The notes: generated by a model from the letters alone, not told the origin. Positions 1 through 10,000 are shown, counted from the first letter of the stretch. The stretch: 60,936 nucleotides of DNA from JAICTV01 sp035634055 (GCA_035634055.1 DASQDR010000239.1:1-60936); one strand, 5' to 3'. Program-made: numbers and translations.

Positions 1-2
1 CG

Positions 3-1001
3 CCCGCGACCATCAACGCGCCGACCGCCGCCGCCGCTGCCGCACCGCGCGCCGGGGCGGGCGCTGCCGCGCGCGGACCGGCCGCGGTCGAATCGCGCGG
101 CGAGCGCGCCTGGCGGCTCCAGCACAAGCTGGCCCCTTACCTGTTCATCAGCCCGTTCTTCATCCTCTTCTGCTGCTTCATGCTCTACCCGCTGTGCCGC
201 AGCATCATGCTGAGCATGTACAAGGCGGCCGGGCCGCGCGAGATGAGCTTTGTCGGGCTGGACAACTACAAGTTCCTCCTTTCGCACGACCAGATCTTCG
301 TCGCCGCCGTGGTCAACACCACGTACTTCGCCGTGGTCTTCCTGGCGGTGCAGATCCCGCTGGCGCTGCTGCTGGCGATCGTGCTGAACGGCCCGCGATT
401 GCGCTTCCGCAACTTCTACCGCTTTGCGTTCTTCAGCCCGCACCTGGTTGGCAGCGTGTTCGTCGCGGTCATCTTCGGCATGCTGCTGGCGCAGCGCCAC
501 GGGCTGATCAACAAGGGGATCGGGCTTCTCTTTCCGTTCATCGGCACCGAGACCAACTGGTTCGCCAAGCCGGAGCTGGCGATGCCCGCGGTGGTCTTCG
601 CCGCCCTCTGGATCAGCCTCGGGTACGCGATGGTCTACTTCCTGGCGGCGCTACAGTCGGTGGACCGGGAGCTGTACGAGGCGGCGGAGGTGGACGGGGC
701 GGGGCGGTTCCAGCAGTTCTGGCACGTCACGCTGCCGGGCATCCGCCCGGTGCTGGCGTTCATGGTGCTGGTGGGAACCATCGGCGCGTACCAGCTCTTC
801 GAGTTGCCGTACGTGCTGTTCTACGGCGTCTTCTCCAACTACGCGATCACCATCGTAATCTACCTCTACCAGATGGGCTTCGAGGGCGGCGACATCGGCT
901 ACGCGTCGGCGATCGGGTGGATGCTGGTGGTCATCATCTTCCTCGTGTCGCTGGTGCAACTGCGGCTGACCCGCGCGCGCGGCGGGGAGGAGGCGGCGTG
1001 A
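3..1001 (+). CDS. Sugar ABC transporter permease, MalF/UgpA type (5' partial)
   Basis: Inner-membrane permease of a binding-protein-dependent carbohydrate ABC importer. The frame is open from the window edge, so the N-terminus lies upstream; the first ATG (180) falls inside the first membrane helix and cannot be the start. The visible 332 residues begin with an Ala/Pro-rich stretch, then a helix (APYLFISPFFILFCC) and several further helices. The EAA loop that contacts the ATPase (YEAAEVDGAGRFQQFWHVTL) lies near visible residue 225. The stop overlaps the GTG start of the next permease by four bases, so the two are translationally coupled. The binding protein and ATPase are not in the window. 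Substrate unknown; the sugar class is inferred from the family. Confidence 0.9.
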   Translation, partial: PATINAPTAAAAAAPRAGAGAAARGPAAVESRGERAWRLQHKLAPYLFISPFFILFCCFMLYPLCRSIMLSMYKAAGPREMSFVGLDNYKFLLSHDQIFVAAVVNTTYFAVVFLAVQIPLALLLAIVLNGPRLRFRNFYRFAFFSPHLVGSVFVAVIFGMLLAQRHGLINKGIGLLFPFIGTETNWFAKPELAMPAVVFAALWISLGYAMVYFLAALQSVDRELYEAAEVDGAGRFQQFWHVTLPGIRPVLAFMVLVGTIGAYQLFELPYVLFYGVFSNYAITIVIYLYQMGFEGGDIGYASAIGWMLVVIIFLVSLVQLRLTRARGGEEAA

Positions 1002-1978
1002 CCGACGTGCTCCCCTACCGCTCGCGGGGGAAGGCGCCGCCCCCGGCTTCGCCGTCGCCGCTGCGCGGTCCGGCGCACCTTCCGCCGCCGCGCCGCCGCC
1101 GCCGCCGCCCGGCCGGGGCGATGCGCGCGGTCGAGTCGATGGCCCTGCACGCGGTCATCACCGTGCTGGCGCTGATCAGCCTGATGCCGTTCTTCTGGCT
1201 CGTCTGCGCCACCTTCAAGCGGCACGACGAGATGTTCACCTGGGCGTTCGTCCCCTGGGAGTGGCGCGCCGGCTTCATCCCCTGGCCGCGGCTCGACCAG
1301 TTGACGCTCTCCAACTACGGCTGGCTCTTCACCAAGGAACCGTTCCTCAAGTGGCTGCTCAACAGCCTGTTCGTCGCGTCGGCCCACACCGTGCTGGTGG
1401 TGACCCTCAGCAGCATCGGCGGGTTCGCGCTGGCCAAGTACCGCTTCGCCGGCAAGCGGCCGCTCATGCTGATGATGCTGACCACCATGATGCTCCCCAG
1501 CCAGGTGCTGCTGGGCAGCAGTTGGGAGCTGATGTACAAGATCGGCTGGCTCGACACCTACGCCGCCATCATCGTCCCCGGCGCGGTGAGCGTGTTCGGG
1601 ATCTTCCTGTTCATGCAGGCGATGAAGACCGTGCCGGACGAGCTGCTCCAGGCCGGGCGCGTCGACGGGTGCAGCGAGCTTCGGCTGTGGTGGGAGGTCG
1701 CCCTGCCGATCGTTCGCCCGATGATCGGCGCCTACACGCTGCTGAGCTTCATGGCCGGGTGGAACAGCTTCCTCTGGCCGCAGATCGTCCTGCAGAACCA
1801 GGAGAAGTACACCCTGCCGATCGGCCTGACCAACATGATCGGCCAACCCGGCTACGTCACCCCCTACGGCGTCCTGATGGCCGGCACGCTCCTGTCCATC
1901 GTGCCCGTCGCGATCCTCTTCTTCATCCTGCAAAAGGACTTCATCGCCGGCCTGGCCAGCGGCGCGGTGAAGGGGTAG
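998..1978 (+). CDS. Sugar ABC transporter permease, MalG/UgpE type
   Basis: Second permease subunit of the same carbohydrate importer, 326 residues. The GTG start at 998 overlaps the previous stop (GTGA) and follows a GGGGAGGAG ribosome site. An ATG at 1121 is possible, because the first 40 residues are low-complexity Pro/Arg. Membrane helices begin at LHAVITVLALISLMPFFWLV. The EAA-like loop (LLQAGRVDGCSELRLWWEVA) is near residues 215-235, with Gln-Ala replacing the usual Glu-Ala-Ala. The C-terminus (FFILQKDFIAGLASGAVKG) is typical of the MalG family. The gene ends the operon and is followed by an AT-rich inverted repeat. Confidence 0.93.
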   Translation: MTDVLPYRSRGKAPPPASPSPLRGPAHLPPPRRRRRRPAGAMRAVESMALHAVITVLALISLMPFFWLVCATFKRHDEMFTWAFVPWEWRAGFIPWPRLDQLTLSNYGWLFTKEPFLKWLLNSLFVASAHTVLVVTLSSIGGFALAKYRFAGKRPLMLMMLTTMMLPSQVLLGSSWELMYKIGWLDTYAAIIVPGAVSVFGIFLFMQAMKTVPDELLQAGRVDGCSELRLWWEVALPIVRPMIGAYTLLSFMAGWNSFLWPQIVLQNQEKYTLPIGLTNMIGQPGYVTPYGVLMAGTLLSIVPVAILFFILQKDFIAGLASGAVKG

Positions 1979-1990
1979 CGGGGGAAGAAT

Positions 1991-2112
1991 GGGAACACGA
2001 ATGAACACGAATTACATGAATTAATCCAAATTCATTTTCAGTAGGGAAAAACTGCTCTTCGTCTTTGTTCATTCGTGTCAATTCGTGAAGATTCGTGTCC
2101 ATTCGTGTTCCC
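1991..2112. repeat. AT-rich inverted repeat built of ACACGAATG/ATTCGTGT words
   Basis: The left arm GGGAACACGAATG (1991-2003) is matched by CATTCGTGTTCCC (2100-2112). Inside, variants of ACACGAAT and ATTCGTGT are iterated. It fills the gap between convergent genes, starting 12 bases after the permease stop and ending 22 bases before the dehydrogenase stop. It is far more AT-rich than its surroundings. A bidirectional terminator or 3'-end structure is an inference. Confidence 0.75.
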
Positions 2113-2134
2113 GCCTTTCTTGAGCGAGAAAACG

Positions 2135-3562
2135 TCACTCGATCACGCCGATCGACACGTGCTTGGTCTCCAGGAACGCGTCGAGCCCCTCGCTGCCGAG
2201 CTCTCGGCCCCAGCCGCTTTGCTTAGTTCCGCCGAAGGGGGCGTTGCTCGACGTGGGGACGCCGTCGTTGATGCCGATCGTGCCCGCCTCCAGCTTCTCG
2301 GCCAGGCGGAACATGCGGTCGAGGTTCGTGGTGAACGCGTAGGCGCAGAGCCCGTAGGGCGAGGCGTTGGCGCGGGCGATCGCGTCGGCCTCGTGCTCGA
2401 AGCGCACCAGCGGCGCAACCGGGGCGAAGGTCTCCTCGATCATGCAGGTCGCGTCTTGCGGCACGTCCGCCAGCACCGTCGGCTCGAGGAAGAAGCCGGC
2501 CCGGCTCATGCGATGCCCGCCGGTGAGAACCTTCGCGCCGCGCGACTTCGCGTCGTCGATCTGCTCCAGCGCGAAGGCGATCGCCATCTCGTTGATGACG
2601 GGGCCGATGTCCTGCTCGCCCTCGAGCCCGTCGCCGGTCCTGAGCGATCGCGTCTTCTCCACGAACGCCGCCAGGAAGCGGTCGTAGATTCCTGCCTGCA
2701 CGTAGATGCGGTTGGCGGCGATGCACGATTGGCCGCTGTTGCGGAACTTCGCGGCGATGCAGCCCTCGACCGCGCGGGCGAGGTCGGCGTCGTCGAACAC
2801 GATCACCGGCGCGTGCCCGCCCAGCTCCAGCGACAGCTTCTTCACGTCGGGGGCAGCGCCCGCGATGAGCTTCTTGCCCACCACGGTCGAGCCGGTAAAG
2901 GTGATCTTGCGGCAGATCGGGTTGGTCAGGAATTCCTCGCCAATCATCTCGGCCGGGCCGTTGATGAGCTGGAAGACGCCCGCGGGGAGGCCGGCGGCGT
3001 CGCAGCACTCGGCGAAGGCGAGGTTGCACAGCGGCGTCTGGCTGGCCGGCTTGAGGATCGCCGGGCACCCCGCCGCCAGCGCGGGCGCAACCTTGCGCAC
3101 GCTCAGCATGAGCGGGAAGTTCCACGGCGAGATCGCCCCGACCACTCCGACCGGCGACTTAATCACCAGGTTGCGCTTGCCCGCCACCTGGTGCGGAATA
3201 ATCCGCCCGTACGCCCGGCGGCACTCCTCGGCGAACCAGCGCAAGTGATCGACGCTGGCGGCCACCTCACCGTTGCTCTGCGCGAGCGGCTTGCCGTTCT
3301 CCTGGGTGATCAGCCGGGCGACCTCGTCGCCGCGACGCTGGAGGTGGTCGGCCACCGCGAGCAGGAAGTCCGCCCGCGCCTTGGCCGGCAGCGACCGCCA
3401 GCCGTCGAACGCCGCCTGCGCGTCTTCGAGCGCTCGCGTCACTTGCTCGCGCGTGACCGCGGCGACCTTGGCGATCACTTGTCCGGTGGCTGGATTGACG
3501 ACGTCCGTCGCCTCGCGGCCGCCGACCCACTGCCCGTTGAGGTAGTTCTTCCGCGTTTCCAT
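2135..3562 (-). CDS. gabD: NAD(P)-dependent succinate-semialdehyde dehydrogenase family protein
   Basis: Oxidises an aliphatic semialdehyde, most likely succinate semialdehyde to succinate, in the cytosol. The 475-residue length is right for the ALDH superfamily. Visible motifs are ISPWNFP near residue 147, the general-base segment LELGGHAP near 245, and the catalytic cysteine in FRNSGQSCIAANRIYV near 278, which is the GabD-type version. The start METRKNYLNGQWVGG matches family N-termini; the frame stays open further upstream but without family similarity. It lies 40 bases downstream of the MFS gene on the same strand, so the two are probably cotranscribed. Other short aldehydes cannot be excluded as substrates. 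Confidence 0.9.
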   Translation of the reverse strand: METRKNYLNGQWVGGREATDVVNPATGQVIAKVAAVTREQVTRALEDAQAAFDGWRSLPAKARADFLLAVADHLQRRGDEVARLITQENGKPLAQSNGEVAASVDHLRWFAEECRRAYGRIIPHQVAGKRNLVIKSPVGVVGAISPWNFPLMLSVRKVAPALAAGCPAILKPASQTPLCNLAFAECCDAAGLPAGVFQLINGPAEMIGEEFLTNPICRKITFTGSTVVGKKLIAGAAPDVKKLSLELGGHAPVIVFDDADLARAVEGCIAAKFRNSGQSCIAANRIYVQAGIYDRFLAAFVEKTRSLRTGDGLEGEQDIGPVINEMAIAFALEQIDDAKSRGAKVLTGGHRMSRAGFFLEPTVLADVPQDATCMIEETFAPVAPLVRFEHEADAIARANASPYGLCAYAFTTNLDRMFRLAEKLEAGTIGINDGVPTSSNAPFGGTKQSGWGRELGSEGLDAFLETKHVSIGVIE

Positions 3563-3602
3563 CTGCGCTCCCGCCGCGCGTTGGATCACATCAGGTTCCC
3601 GG

Positions 3603-4970
3603 CTATCCCGCGTTCTGCGGGGGTGAGGCGAGGTTACCTTCCAGGTGCAGGCCGTCGGCAATGGCGGGAATAATGCCGCGCTCGACCAGCACCGGGTAGG
3701 CCGCCGCGCGGATGCGCGGGAGCATCCAGGCGAAGCGCAGAACAGCCACGGCCACCACCGCCGCCCCGGCGATGACCGTCCAGCGCGGCCCCAGCCGGTT
3801 GGGTCGGGCCAGCTCCCCGAATACCAGCCCGCCAATGGGGACCAGTCCGAGGTAGCACATCATCAGCAGGCTGAGCGATCGCCCGCGCTTATCCTCGTCG
3901 GCGATAGTCTGGATCAGCGTGTTCCCGGCCGCGTTGACGATGACGACGGTCAGGCCGGTAAACATCATCATCAGCACCGACAGCCAGACGCTGCTGGAGA
4001 GGGCGAAGATGCTGATCACGATGCAGAAGCCGAGGCCCGCCTGCACCATCCACTTCCCGAGGCCGACAACCGTGCGGCGCGACGCGAGCATCAGCGCCCC
4101 CACCACCGCGCCGATGCCGATCCCGCCCATGAGGAACCCCAGCGTCTGCGGCCCGCCGTGCAGCAGGTCGTCGGCGAACACCGGCATCAGCACGGTGTAC
4201 GGAATCCCGAACAAGCTGACGACGGCCGCCAACAGCAACAGCTCGCGCAGCGGCTGGAACCCCAGCGTGTAGCCCAGCCCCTCGCGCAACTGGAACAGGA
4301 ATTGGTGCGGCTGATCGCGCGGCGGGCGGGGCGCCAGCGCGATGAAGAAGATCGTCGCGACGGCCGCCAGGTAAGTCACTCCATCGATCATGAAGCAGGC
4401 GCCTTCCCCCCACGCCGCGATGATGAACCCCGCGACCGCCGGCCCGAGCAGGCGGGCGAGGTTGAAGATCGAGGAGTTGAGGGCGATGGCGTTGGCGACG
4501 TCGGCCGGGTCGGTCACGAGCTGCGACAGGATCGCCTGCCGGGCCGGGATGTCGAACCCGTTGATCATCCCCTGCACCACGTACAGCCCCAGCAGCAGCG
4601 GGACGGTGATGGTCCCGCGCAGCGTGAGGTAGGCCAGCACCAGCGACTGCGCCATCGCCAGCGCCTGCGTGACCAGCAGGGTGCGGCGGAGGTCCCAGCG
4701 GTCGATCAAGACGCCCGCCAACGGCGCCAGCAGAAACGCCGGGATCTGCCCCGCAAACGCGACCGCCCCGAGCAGGCGCGGGTCGCTCGTGAGCCGGTAG
4801 ACCAGCCAGCTCGTGGCGATCTGCGTCATCCAGTTGCCAACGAGGGAGATAAACTGCCCGATAAAGAAAACGCGATAATTTCGCGACCGCAACGCCCGCC
4901 CCGCCGTCGCGAACGCGGCAAACGCGCCGCTCCGGGGAAGGTCAGTGTTCTGTTCGCTGGCCAGCTTCAC
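3603..4970 (-). CDS. MFS transporter, enterobactin-exporter (EntS)/MFS_3-like
   Basis: Twelve-helix major facilitator protein of about 455 residues. The N-terminal segment ALRSRNYRVFFIGQFISLVG and the following MTQIATSWLVYRLTSDPRLLG are typical of the MFS_3/EntS-like branch, which contains multidrug and siderophore exporters. A cytoplasmic loop LAPLAGVLIDRWDLRRTLL carries the MFS motif-A-like D-R-R pattern. The GTG start at 4970 (VKLASEQN) is chosen because the open frame upstream is not protein-like and the domain begins soon after. The gene is divergent from the ketopantoate-reductase-like gene and leads a likely two-gene unit with the aldehyde dehydrogenase. Substrate unknown. Confidence 0.88.
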   Translation of the reverse strand: MKLASEQNTDLPRSGAFAAFATAGRALRSRNYRVFFIGQFISLVGNWMTQIATSWLVYRLTSDPRLLGAVAFAGQIPAFLLAPLAGVLIDRWDLRRTLLVTQALAMAQSLVLAYLTLRGTITVPLLLGLYVVQGMINGFDIPARQAILSQLVTDPADVANAIALNSSIFNLARLLGPAVAGFIIAAWGEGACFMIDGVTYLAAVATIFFIALAPRPPRDQPHQFLFQLREGLGYTLGFQPLRELLLLAAVVSLFGIPYTVLMPVFADDLLHGGPQTLGFLMGGIGIGAVVGALMLASRRTVVGLGKWMVQAGLGFCIVISIFALSSSVWLSVLMMMFTGLTVVIVNAAGNTLIQTIADEDKRGRSLSLLMMCYLGLVPIGGLVFGELARPNRLGPRWTVIAGAAVVAVAVLRFAWMLPRIRAAAYPVLVERGIIPAIADGLHLEGNLASPPQNAG

Positions 4971-5128
4971 GCGTGGGCTTGTACCACGCCGCGCGCTCGG
5001 CGTGCGAGCACTGGGAACACGGTTGGTTGCACTCCCTCTTCCCGGCAGCCCGGACGACGGCGTTGGGGAGAGCGGCCGGCGGCGCGAACGGGTCAAGAAC
5101 GGGTAGTTCGCTCCACTCCTTCTCCCCC

Positions 5129-5134
5129 TACGAT
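5129..5134 (+). promoter_or_regulatory. Candidate -10 box (TACGAT) for a leaderless transcript
   Basis: TACGAT ends 7 bases before the ATG at 5142 and no Shine-Dalgarno sequence lies between. The spacing suits a transcript that begins at or near the start codon. A weak TTCGCT lies 16 bases upstream as a possible -35. Confidence 0.4.
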
Positions 5135-5141
5135 CCTCCCC

Positions 5142-6086
5142 ATGACCCCCTCCCCTACCATCGCGATCATCGGCGCCGGCGCGGTGGGCGGCTACTACGG
5201 TGGCCGGCTGGCGCAGCACGGGCACGACGTGCATTTCCTGCTGCGCTCGGAATACGCCGCCTGGAGGGCGCAGGGCCTGCGCGTCGAGAGCATTGATGGC
5301 AATTTCAGCCTGCCGGCGCAGCAACTGCACGCGTACGACGACGCGCAGAAGATGCCGAAGGCGGACCTCGTCCTCGTCACGCTCAAGACGACGGAGAATC
5401 ATCAGCTCGAGCGCCTGATCCGGCCGATCCTGCGCGAGGACTCCGCGATCCTCACCCTCCAGAACGGTCTGGGCAACGAGCAGCACCTCGCCGACCTGTT
5501 CGGCGCGCACCGGGTGCTCGGGGGGATGGCGTTCACCTGCATCAGTCGCCAGTCGCCCAGCATGATCAGGCACACCGACCATGGCCACATCCACCTGGGC
5601 GAGTTTGCGGGTTCGACCGGCCGGAGCGCGCGTGCGGAGCACATCGCCAAGCTGCTGAGCGAGAGCCGGGTGCAGGCCGTTGCCATTGACGACCTGCGCG
5701 TGGGTCGGTGGGACAAGCAGGTTTGGAACGTACCGTTCAACGGGCTGGGAACCCTGACCGGCGCGACGACTGACCGCCTGATCGCCACGGAAGAGGGCGT
5801 GCGGCTGGTGCGGGCGGTCATGCGGGAGGTGCTGGAGGCGGCGGGGGCGGACGGGGTTGAGCTGCCGGCAGACGCGCCGGAGAAGAAGATCGCGGCCACC
5901 CGAAGCATGGGCCCGTATCGCACCAGCACGCAGCTCGACCGCGAGCGGGGCCGGCCGATGGAGATCGAGGCCATCTTCGGGCAACCCGTTCACACCGCCC
6001 GCCGCGCCGGCAAGTTCCTGCCGCTGCTGGAGATGCTTTACGTCTCGTTGAAGCAGATCGGCGCCGCAGGGGCGGTGCAGGCGTGA
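5142..6086 (+). CDS. panE: 2-dehydropantoate 2-reductase (ketopantoate reductase family)
   Basis: NADPH-dependent reduction of ketopantoate to pantoate in coenzyme A synthesis is the family reaction. The protein has 314 residues and starts with a Rossmann motif (IGAGAVGGYYGG, residues 8-19). The ApbA C-terminal domain has RWDKQVWNVPFNGLGTLTG near 190, carrying the conserved Lys and Asn, and RGRPMEIEAIFGQPV near 275, the ApbA/PanE signature with its conserved Glu. The ATG at 5142 sits immediately before the Rossmann strand. Many paralogues of this family act on other 2-keto acids, so the exact substrate is less certain than the fold. It stands alone between a divergent MFS gene and a redoxin gene. 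Confidence 0.88.
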   Translation: MTPSPTIAIIGAGAVGGYYGGRLAQHGHDVHFLLRSEYAAWRAQGLRVESIDGNFSLPAQQLHAYDDAQKMPKADLVLVTLKTTENHQLERLIRPILREDSAILTLQNGLGNEQHLADLFGAHRVLGGMAFTCISRQSPSMIRHTDHGHIHLGEFAGSTGRSARAEHIAKLLSESRVQAVAIDDLRVGRWDKQVWNVPFNGLGTLTGATTDRLIATEEGVRLVRAVMREVLEAAGADGVELPADAPEKKIAATRSMGPYRTSTQLDRERGRPMEIEAIFGQPVHTARRAGKFLPLLEMLYVSLKQIGAAGAVQA

Positions 6087-6171
6087 TGCCCGCATCCACC
6101 GACATTGCACACCACGCTGCCGACGATCAAAGAGGTCCGATAAGCCGCCCGCTTGCGTTGCCGGGCATCGT

Positions 6172-6199
6172 TTGCCGGTCGAACTTCCGGGGGTATATT
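6172..6199 (+). promoter_or_regulatory. Possible sigma-70-like promoter for the redoxin gene
   Basis: TTGCCG (6172-6177) and TATATT (6194-6199) are separated by 16 bases in an otherwise very GC-rich region. Transcription from here would give a 5' leader of about 150 bases. That leader contains a possible long hairpin (6224-6263, outer stem GGTGCG/CGCACC) and a GGGCC/GGCCC hairpin near 6321-6334. Confidence 0.4.
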
Positions 6200-6356
6200 T
6201 CCGTAACAATTCCACGTCCGGGCCGGTGCGGAAGGCTCGGTCGCCTCGGGCGGCCGATCGCACCGTGACGCGGGATTGTCCTGTCGAGCGTCCTTAACGA
6301 GACACGTGGGTCGAACGCTAGGGCCGCTGGCCCTGCTTTGCCCGCCGGAGGGTTAT

Positions 6357-6959
6357 TTGACCTCGTCCACCCACCGCCGCCGCGCTCGACTGGGCCTGCT
6401 CGGGGCCTTCGTCGTCCTGGCCGCCAGCGTCAGCGCGCTGCTGCTGGTCCCGCGTTACAGCCGCCCGGTCGCCGTCGCCGACGTGGGGACGGCCGCGCCG
6501 GATTTCCACCTGTACGACACCACCGGCCGACCGGTGGCGCTGTCGGACTTCCGCGGGCACCCGGTGGTGCTGTTCTTCTCCTCGATCGACTGCCCCCGCA
6601 GCGCCGACTACTGCGAGCGCATCGACCGCCTGGCCCGGCAGTTCGCCGATGGCGGGCAGGTGAAGTTCCTGGCGCTGAACGTTTCGCCAAGCGAGCACCT
6701 CGACCCTTGGCTGGTGCGGACGGACGACCGCGTGGCCAAGCGCAGCTTCCCGACCCTGCTCGACCCCAAAGGCGCCGTCGCCACCCGCTACTCGGCCGAC
6801 AAGACCCCAATGACCGTGGTACTGGACCCGCGCGGCCTGGTGCGCTACCGCGGCCCGTTCGATGACAACGCGGACGCCGCCTTCGTCACCCGCACCTACG
6901 CCGCCGACGCCGTCCGCAACATTGTCGGCACCGACGGCATCGCCATCGCCGGCCGGTAG
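6357..6959 (+). CDS. Membrane-anchored redoxin (AhpC/TSA-like thioredoxin fold)
   Basis: Extracytoplasmic thioredoxin-fold protein of about 200 residues. One N-terminal helix (LGLLGAFVVLAASVSALLLV) is followed by APDFHLYDTTGRPVALSDFR, the usual opening of the AhpC/TSA-redoxin family, then VVLFFSSIDCPRSADYC. The active-site region has a single early cysteine (DCPRS) rather than CxxC; a second cysteine follows seven residues later. It is therefore more peroxiredoxin-like than a TlpA/ResA dithiol reductase. The TTG start at 6357 is chosen because GGAGGG lies 4 bases upstream and it gives a clean N-terminal anchor; a longer ATG start at 6276 is possible. Partner unknown. Confidence 0.78.
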   Translation: MTSSTHRRRARLGLLGAFVVLAASVSALLLVPRYSRPVAVADVGTAAPDFHLYDTTGRPVALSDFRGHPVVLFFSSIDCPRSADYCERIDRLARQFADGGQVKFLALNVSPSEHLDPWLVRTDDRVAKRSFPTLLDPKGAVATRYSADKTPMTVVLDPRGLVRYRGPFDDNADAAFVTRTYAADAVRNIVGTDGIAIAGR

Positions 6960-7009
6960 GTTCGACCGTTCGATGCTCGGCCTTTCGACGTTCGATGTTC
7001 TGCCTTTTC
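6960..7009. repeat. Two imperfect TTCGACNGTTCGATG direct repeats
   Basis: Two copies of a roughly 24-base unit (TTCGACCGTTCGATGCTCGG, then TTCGACGTTCGATGTTCTG) lie directly after the redoxin stop, in the gap to the convergent rhamnosidase gene. No pairing arm is seen here, unlike the inverted repeats elsewhere in the window. Confidence 0.55.
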
Positions 7010-7042
7010 TCCCGCCCGCCCCGCGACTTCGACCGCACCGAC

Positions 7043-10000
7043 TCACTTCGCCACGAACTGGTACGTGCCCGAAGCCAGTCGATAGATCGCCGCGCCGCCG
7101 TCGGCGCGGACGAATTCCACGCCCTCGGCCTCCTTCGCCGGCTTACCGGACTCCGTCACGGCTTCTGCCGCCGTCGTCGGAACGTGTGCGGTCGCCGTGG
7201 TATTGGGCGGGACCGTGAAGGCGTAGGTCGTGGTGCCGTCGCCGTTGCGCGTCCACTCGCTGGCGATCCGGCCGCGGGGGGAGCGGTAGCTGGCGCGGGC
7301 GAAGCTCAAGCCGTTGCCCGGCTGCGGGCGAAGGGTGATCTTGCGGTAGCCGGGACCGTCGGTGTCGACGCCGGCGGCGGTGCGGTACATCCACTCGCCG
7401 ACCGACCCGAAGGCGTAGTGGTTGAAGGAATTCATGCCGGGATCCTGGAACCCCTTCTCCGGCGTCCAGCCGTCCCAGCGCTCCCACATCGTGGTCGCGC
7501 CCAGCGTCACCTGGAACAGCCAGGAGGGGTAGGTCTCGGTGAGCAGCAGCTTGTAGGCCAGGTCCGTCCGCCCCGCCAGCGTGAGGGCGGGCAGCAGGCG
7601 CGGCGTGCCGATGAAGCCCGTCGCCAGGTGATCGTTCTTGCGCGCGATGGCCGCGGCGAAGTGCTCGGCGGCGGACGCGCGCTTGTCGTCGGGCAGCAGG
7701 TTCATGGTGAACGCCAGCGCGTAGCCGGTCTGGCCGCTCTCCTTGATGCTGCCGTCGTCGCTCACGAATTGCTTCACGAACGTGGCCCGCACATCATCCG
7801 CCAGCCGGCGGTAGCGGTCGGCCTCGCCCTGCTTGCCGACGGCCGCGGCCATCTCGCTCATCAGGCTTGAGACGTGGGCGAAATAGGCGGTGCCGATCAC
7901 TTCAGATTTGGTCTTGTCATCGAGGTTCAGCCAGTCGCCGTACGCGCCGTGCCCGCGGACCAGGTCTTTGCTTGTCTTCGTGAGGAAGTCGATGTACCGC
8001 GCCATCTCGTCCCAGTGCCGCTCGATCACGCGGGTGTCGCCGTAGGTGCGGTAGATGACGTAGGGGCAGATGACGCCGGCGTCGCCCCACGCGACGTTGC
8101 CGTGCCCGCCGAGCAGGTCGGGCGCGACGTCGGCGAAGCTGCCGTCGGGGAACTGCGAGTCGGTGTTGAGGTCGACCAGCCACTTGGTGAAGAACGCGCC
8201 CACGTCGAAGTTGTGCGCGCCGGTGGGGATGAAGAACTGCGCGTCGCCGGTCCACCCCAGCCGCTCGTCGCGCTGCGGGCAATCGGTCGGCACCTCCAGG
8301 TAGTTGCCCTTCTGCCCCCAGATGATGTTGTGGAAGAGCTGGTTCAGCAGCTTGCTGGACGACTCGAACTCGCCCGTGCGCGGCATTGGCTGGTGGACGA
8401 CGATGCCGGTGACGGCGTCGAGCGCCGGCCTGCCCTGCAGCCCGGTGATCTCCACGTAGCGGAAACCGTGGAAGGTGAACTTCGGCTCCCAGATTTCATC
8501 CCCATCGCCGCCCTTAGCCCAGTAGGTGTCCTGCGCGCGGGCGGCGCGCAGGGAGGCGAGGTAAGGGGTGCCGTCGGGGTTGAGCATCTCGGTGTGCCGC
8601 ACGGCGATGCGCGCCCCGGGCTTCTGCCCCTTCACCTTCAGTCGCACCCAGCCGACCATGTTCTGCCCGAGGTCGAAGACGTATCGGCCCGGCACCGGCT
8701 CGGTGACCGTCTTCGCCGCGATCTCCTCGTGCCGCGTCGCCGGGTCGCCCGGATACGGCTGGACCAGCGCCTCGGGCGGCCCAGCGATCGTCGCCGGTTG
8801 CCAGCTCGAATCATCGAACGACGTCGTGTTCCAGCCGGCGACGTCGCGCCGGGCGTCGTAGGCGGCGCCCTGGAGCAGGTCGCCCTCGCGGATCGGGCCG
8901 TACGATGCCCGCCACGATTCGTCGCTGACCACCGTCTGCTTCGAGCCGTCGGAATACTCGATCTCGAGCTGCACGAGCAGGCTGGGCTCCGGGCCGTACA
9001 GACCGCGCTTGCCCTGGAAGCTGAAGTACCCCGAGTGCCACCCGTCGCCGAGGATCGCGCCGATGGCGTTGCCGCCGGGGCGGAGCATCGGCGTGACGTC
9101 GTAGGTGTTGTAGTAGATGCGCTTGCGGTAGTCGCTCCAGCCGGGCGTGAGCTCGTCGCGCCCGACGCGCTCGCCGTTGAGGTGCAGCTCGTACAGCCCG
9201 CGCGCGGTGGCGTAGACCGTCGCGCGGGCGATGGGCTTGTCGGCAGAGAACGTCTTGCGCAGGTACGGCGGCGGCGGGAGGACCAGGTTCCGCCGGTCAG
9301 GCGAACCCCACGGCTTCTCCCCGATCGCGACGATCTCCTTCGCCGGCTTCATGGCCGCGAGGTTGGGTGTGCCTTGCTCCCAGTTCGCCGGCTTCTCGAT
9401 TGAGAACTTCCACGCCCCGTCGATGTCGATCTCGACCGGATCGCCATCCTCGGTGCGAACGACCAGCCGGCCGATAAGTGCCGCGGGATTCTCACCGTTG
9501 TTGGTCGCCTCGATCGCCAGCAGGTTGTCTCCCGTGCGCAGAAAGTCCGTCGCGTCGATCTCGTAGGTGCGAATGTGCCCGCCCCCTTCGCCGCGGCGCT
9601 TGCCGTTGATGAGCAGGACGAACTTGTCGTCGGCGCAGAGGCTGAACGTCGCGGCGGCGATGCGCTTGCCGGCCGGCAGGGAAAGGGTGCGCGCGAAGTA
9701 GCGGGTGCCCGCGGGCGCCTTTTTGGTTGGGTCGCCCTCGTCGGTCCAGACCCACTTCAGCCCGTCGAGCTTGACCGACGTGTCGCCGGCCGTGGATGGG
9801 GAGTGATCGGGCGCGGGCGCGTCGAAGCCGATCCACTTCGCCTTCCAGTCCTCGCTCTTGAGCAGGCCGGCACTCCACTGGGCGGGCTCGCTCCAGCCGC
9901 CTTCCTCGGCCGCGCCGTTCCACACCTTCACCTTCCAGAACGCGCGCTGGTTCGATGCGAGAGGCTTGCCGGCGTAGACGATCTGACTCGTCTCGTCGCT

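Noticed and set aside
3645..5141. N-terminal extension of about 500 codons to the ketopantoate-reductase-like gene
   Set aside because: This part is antisense to the MFS gene and has no domain; the Rossmann motif starts right after ATG 5142.
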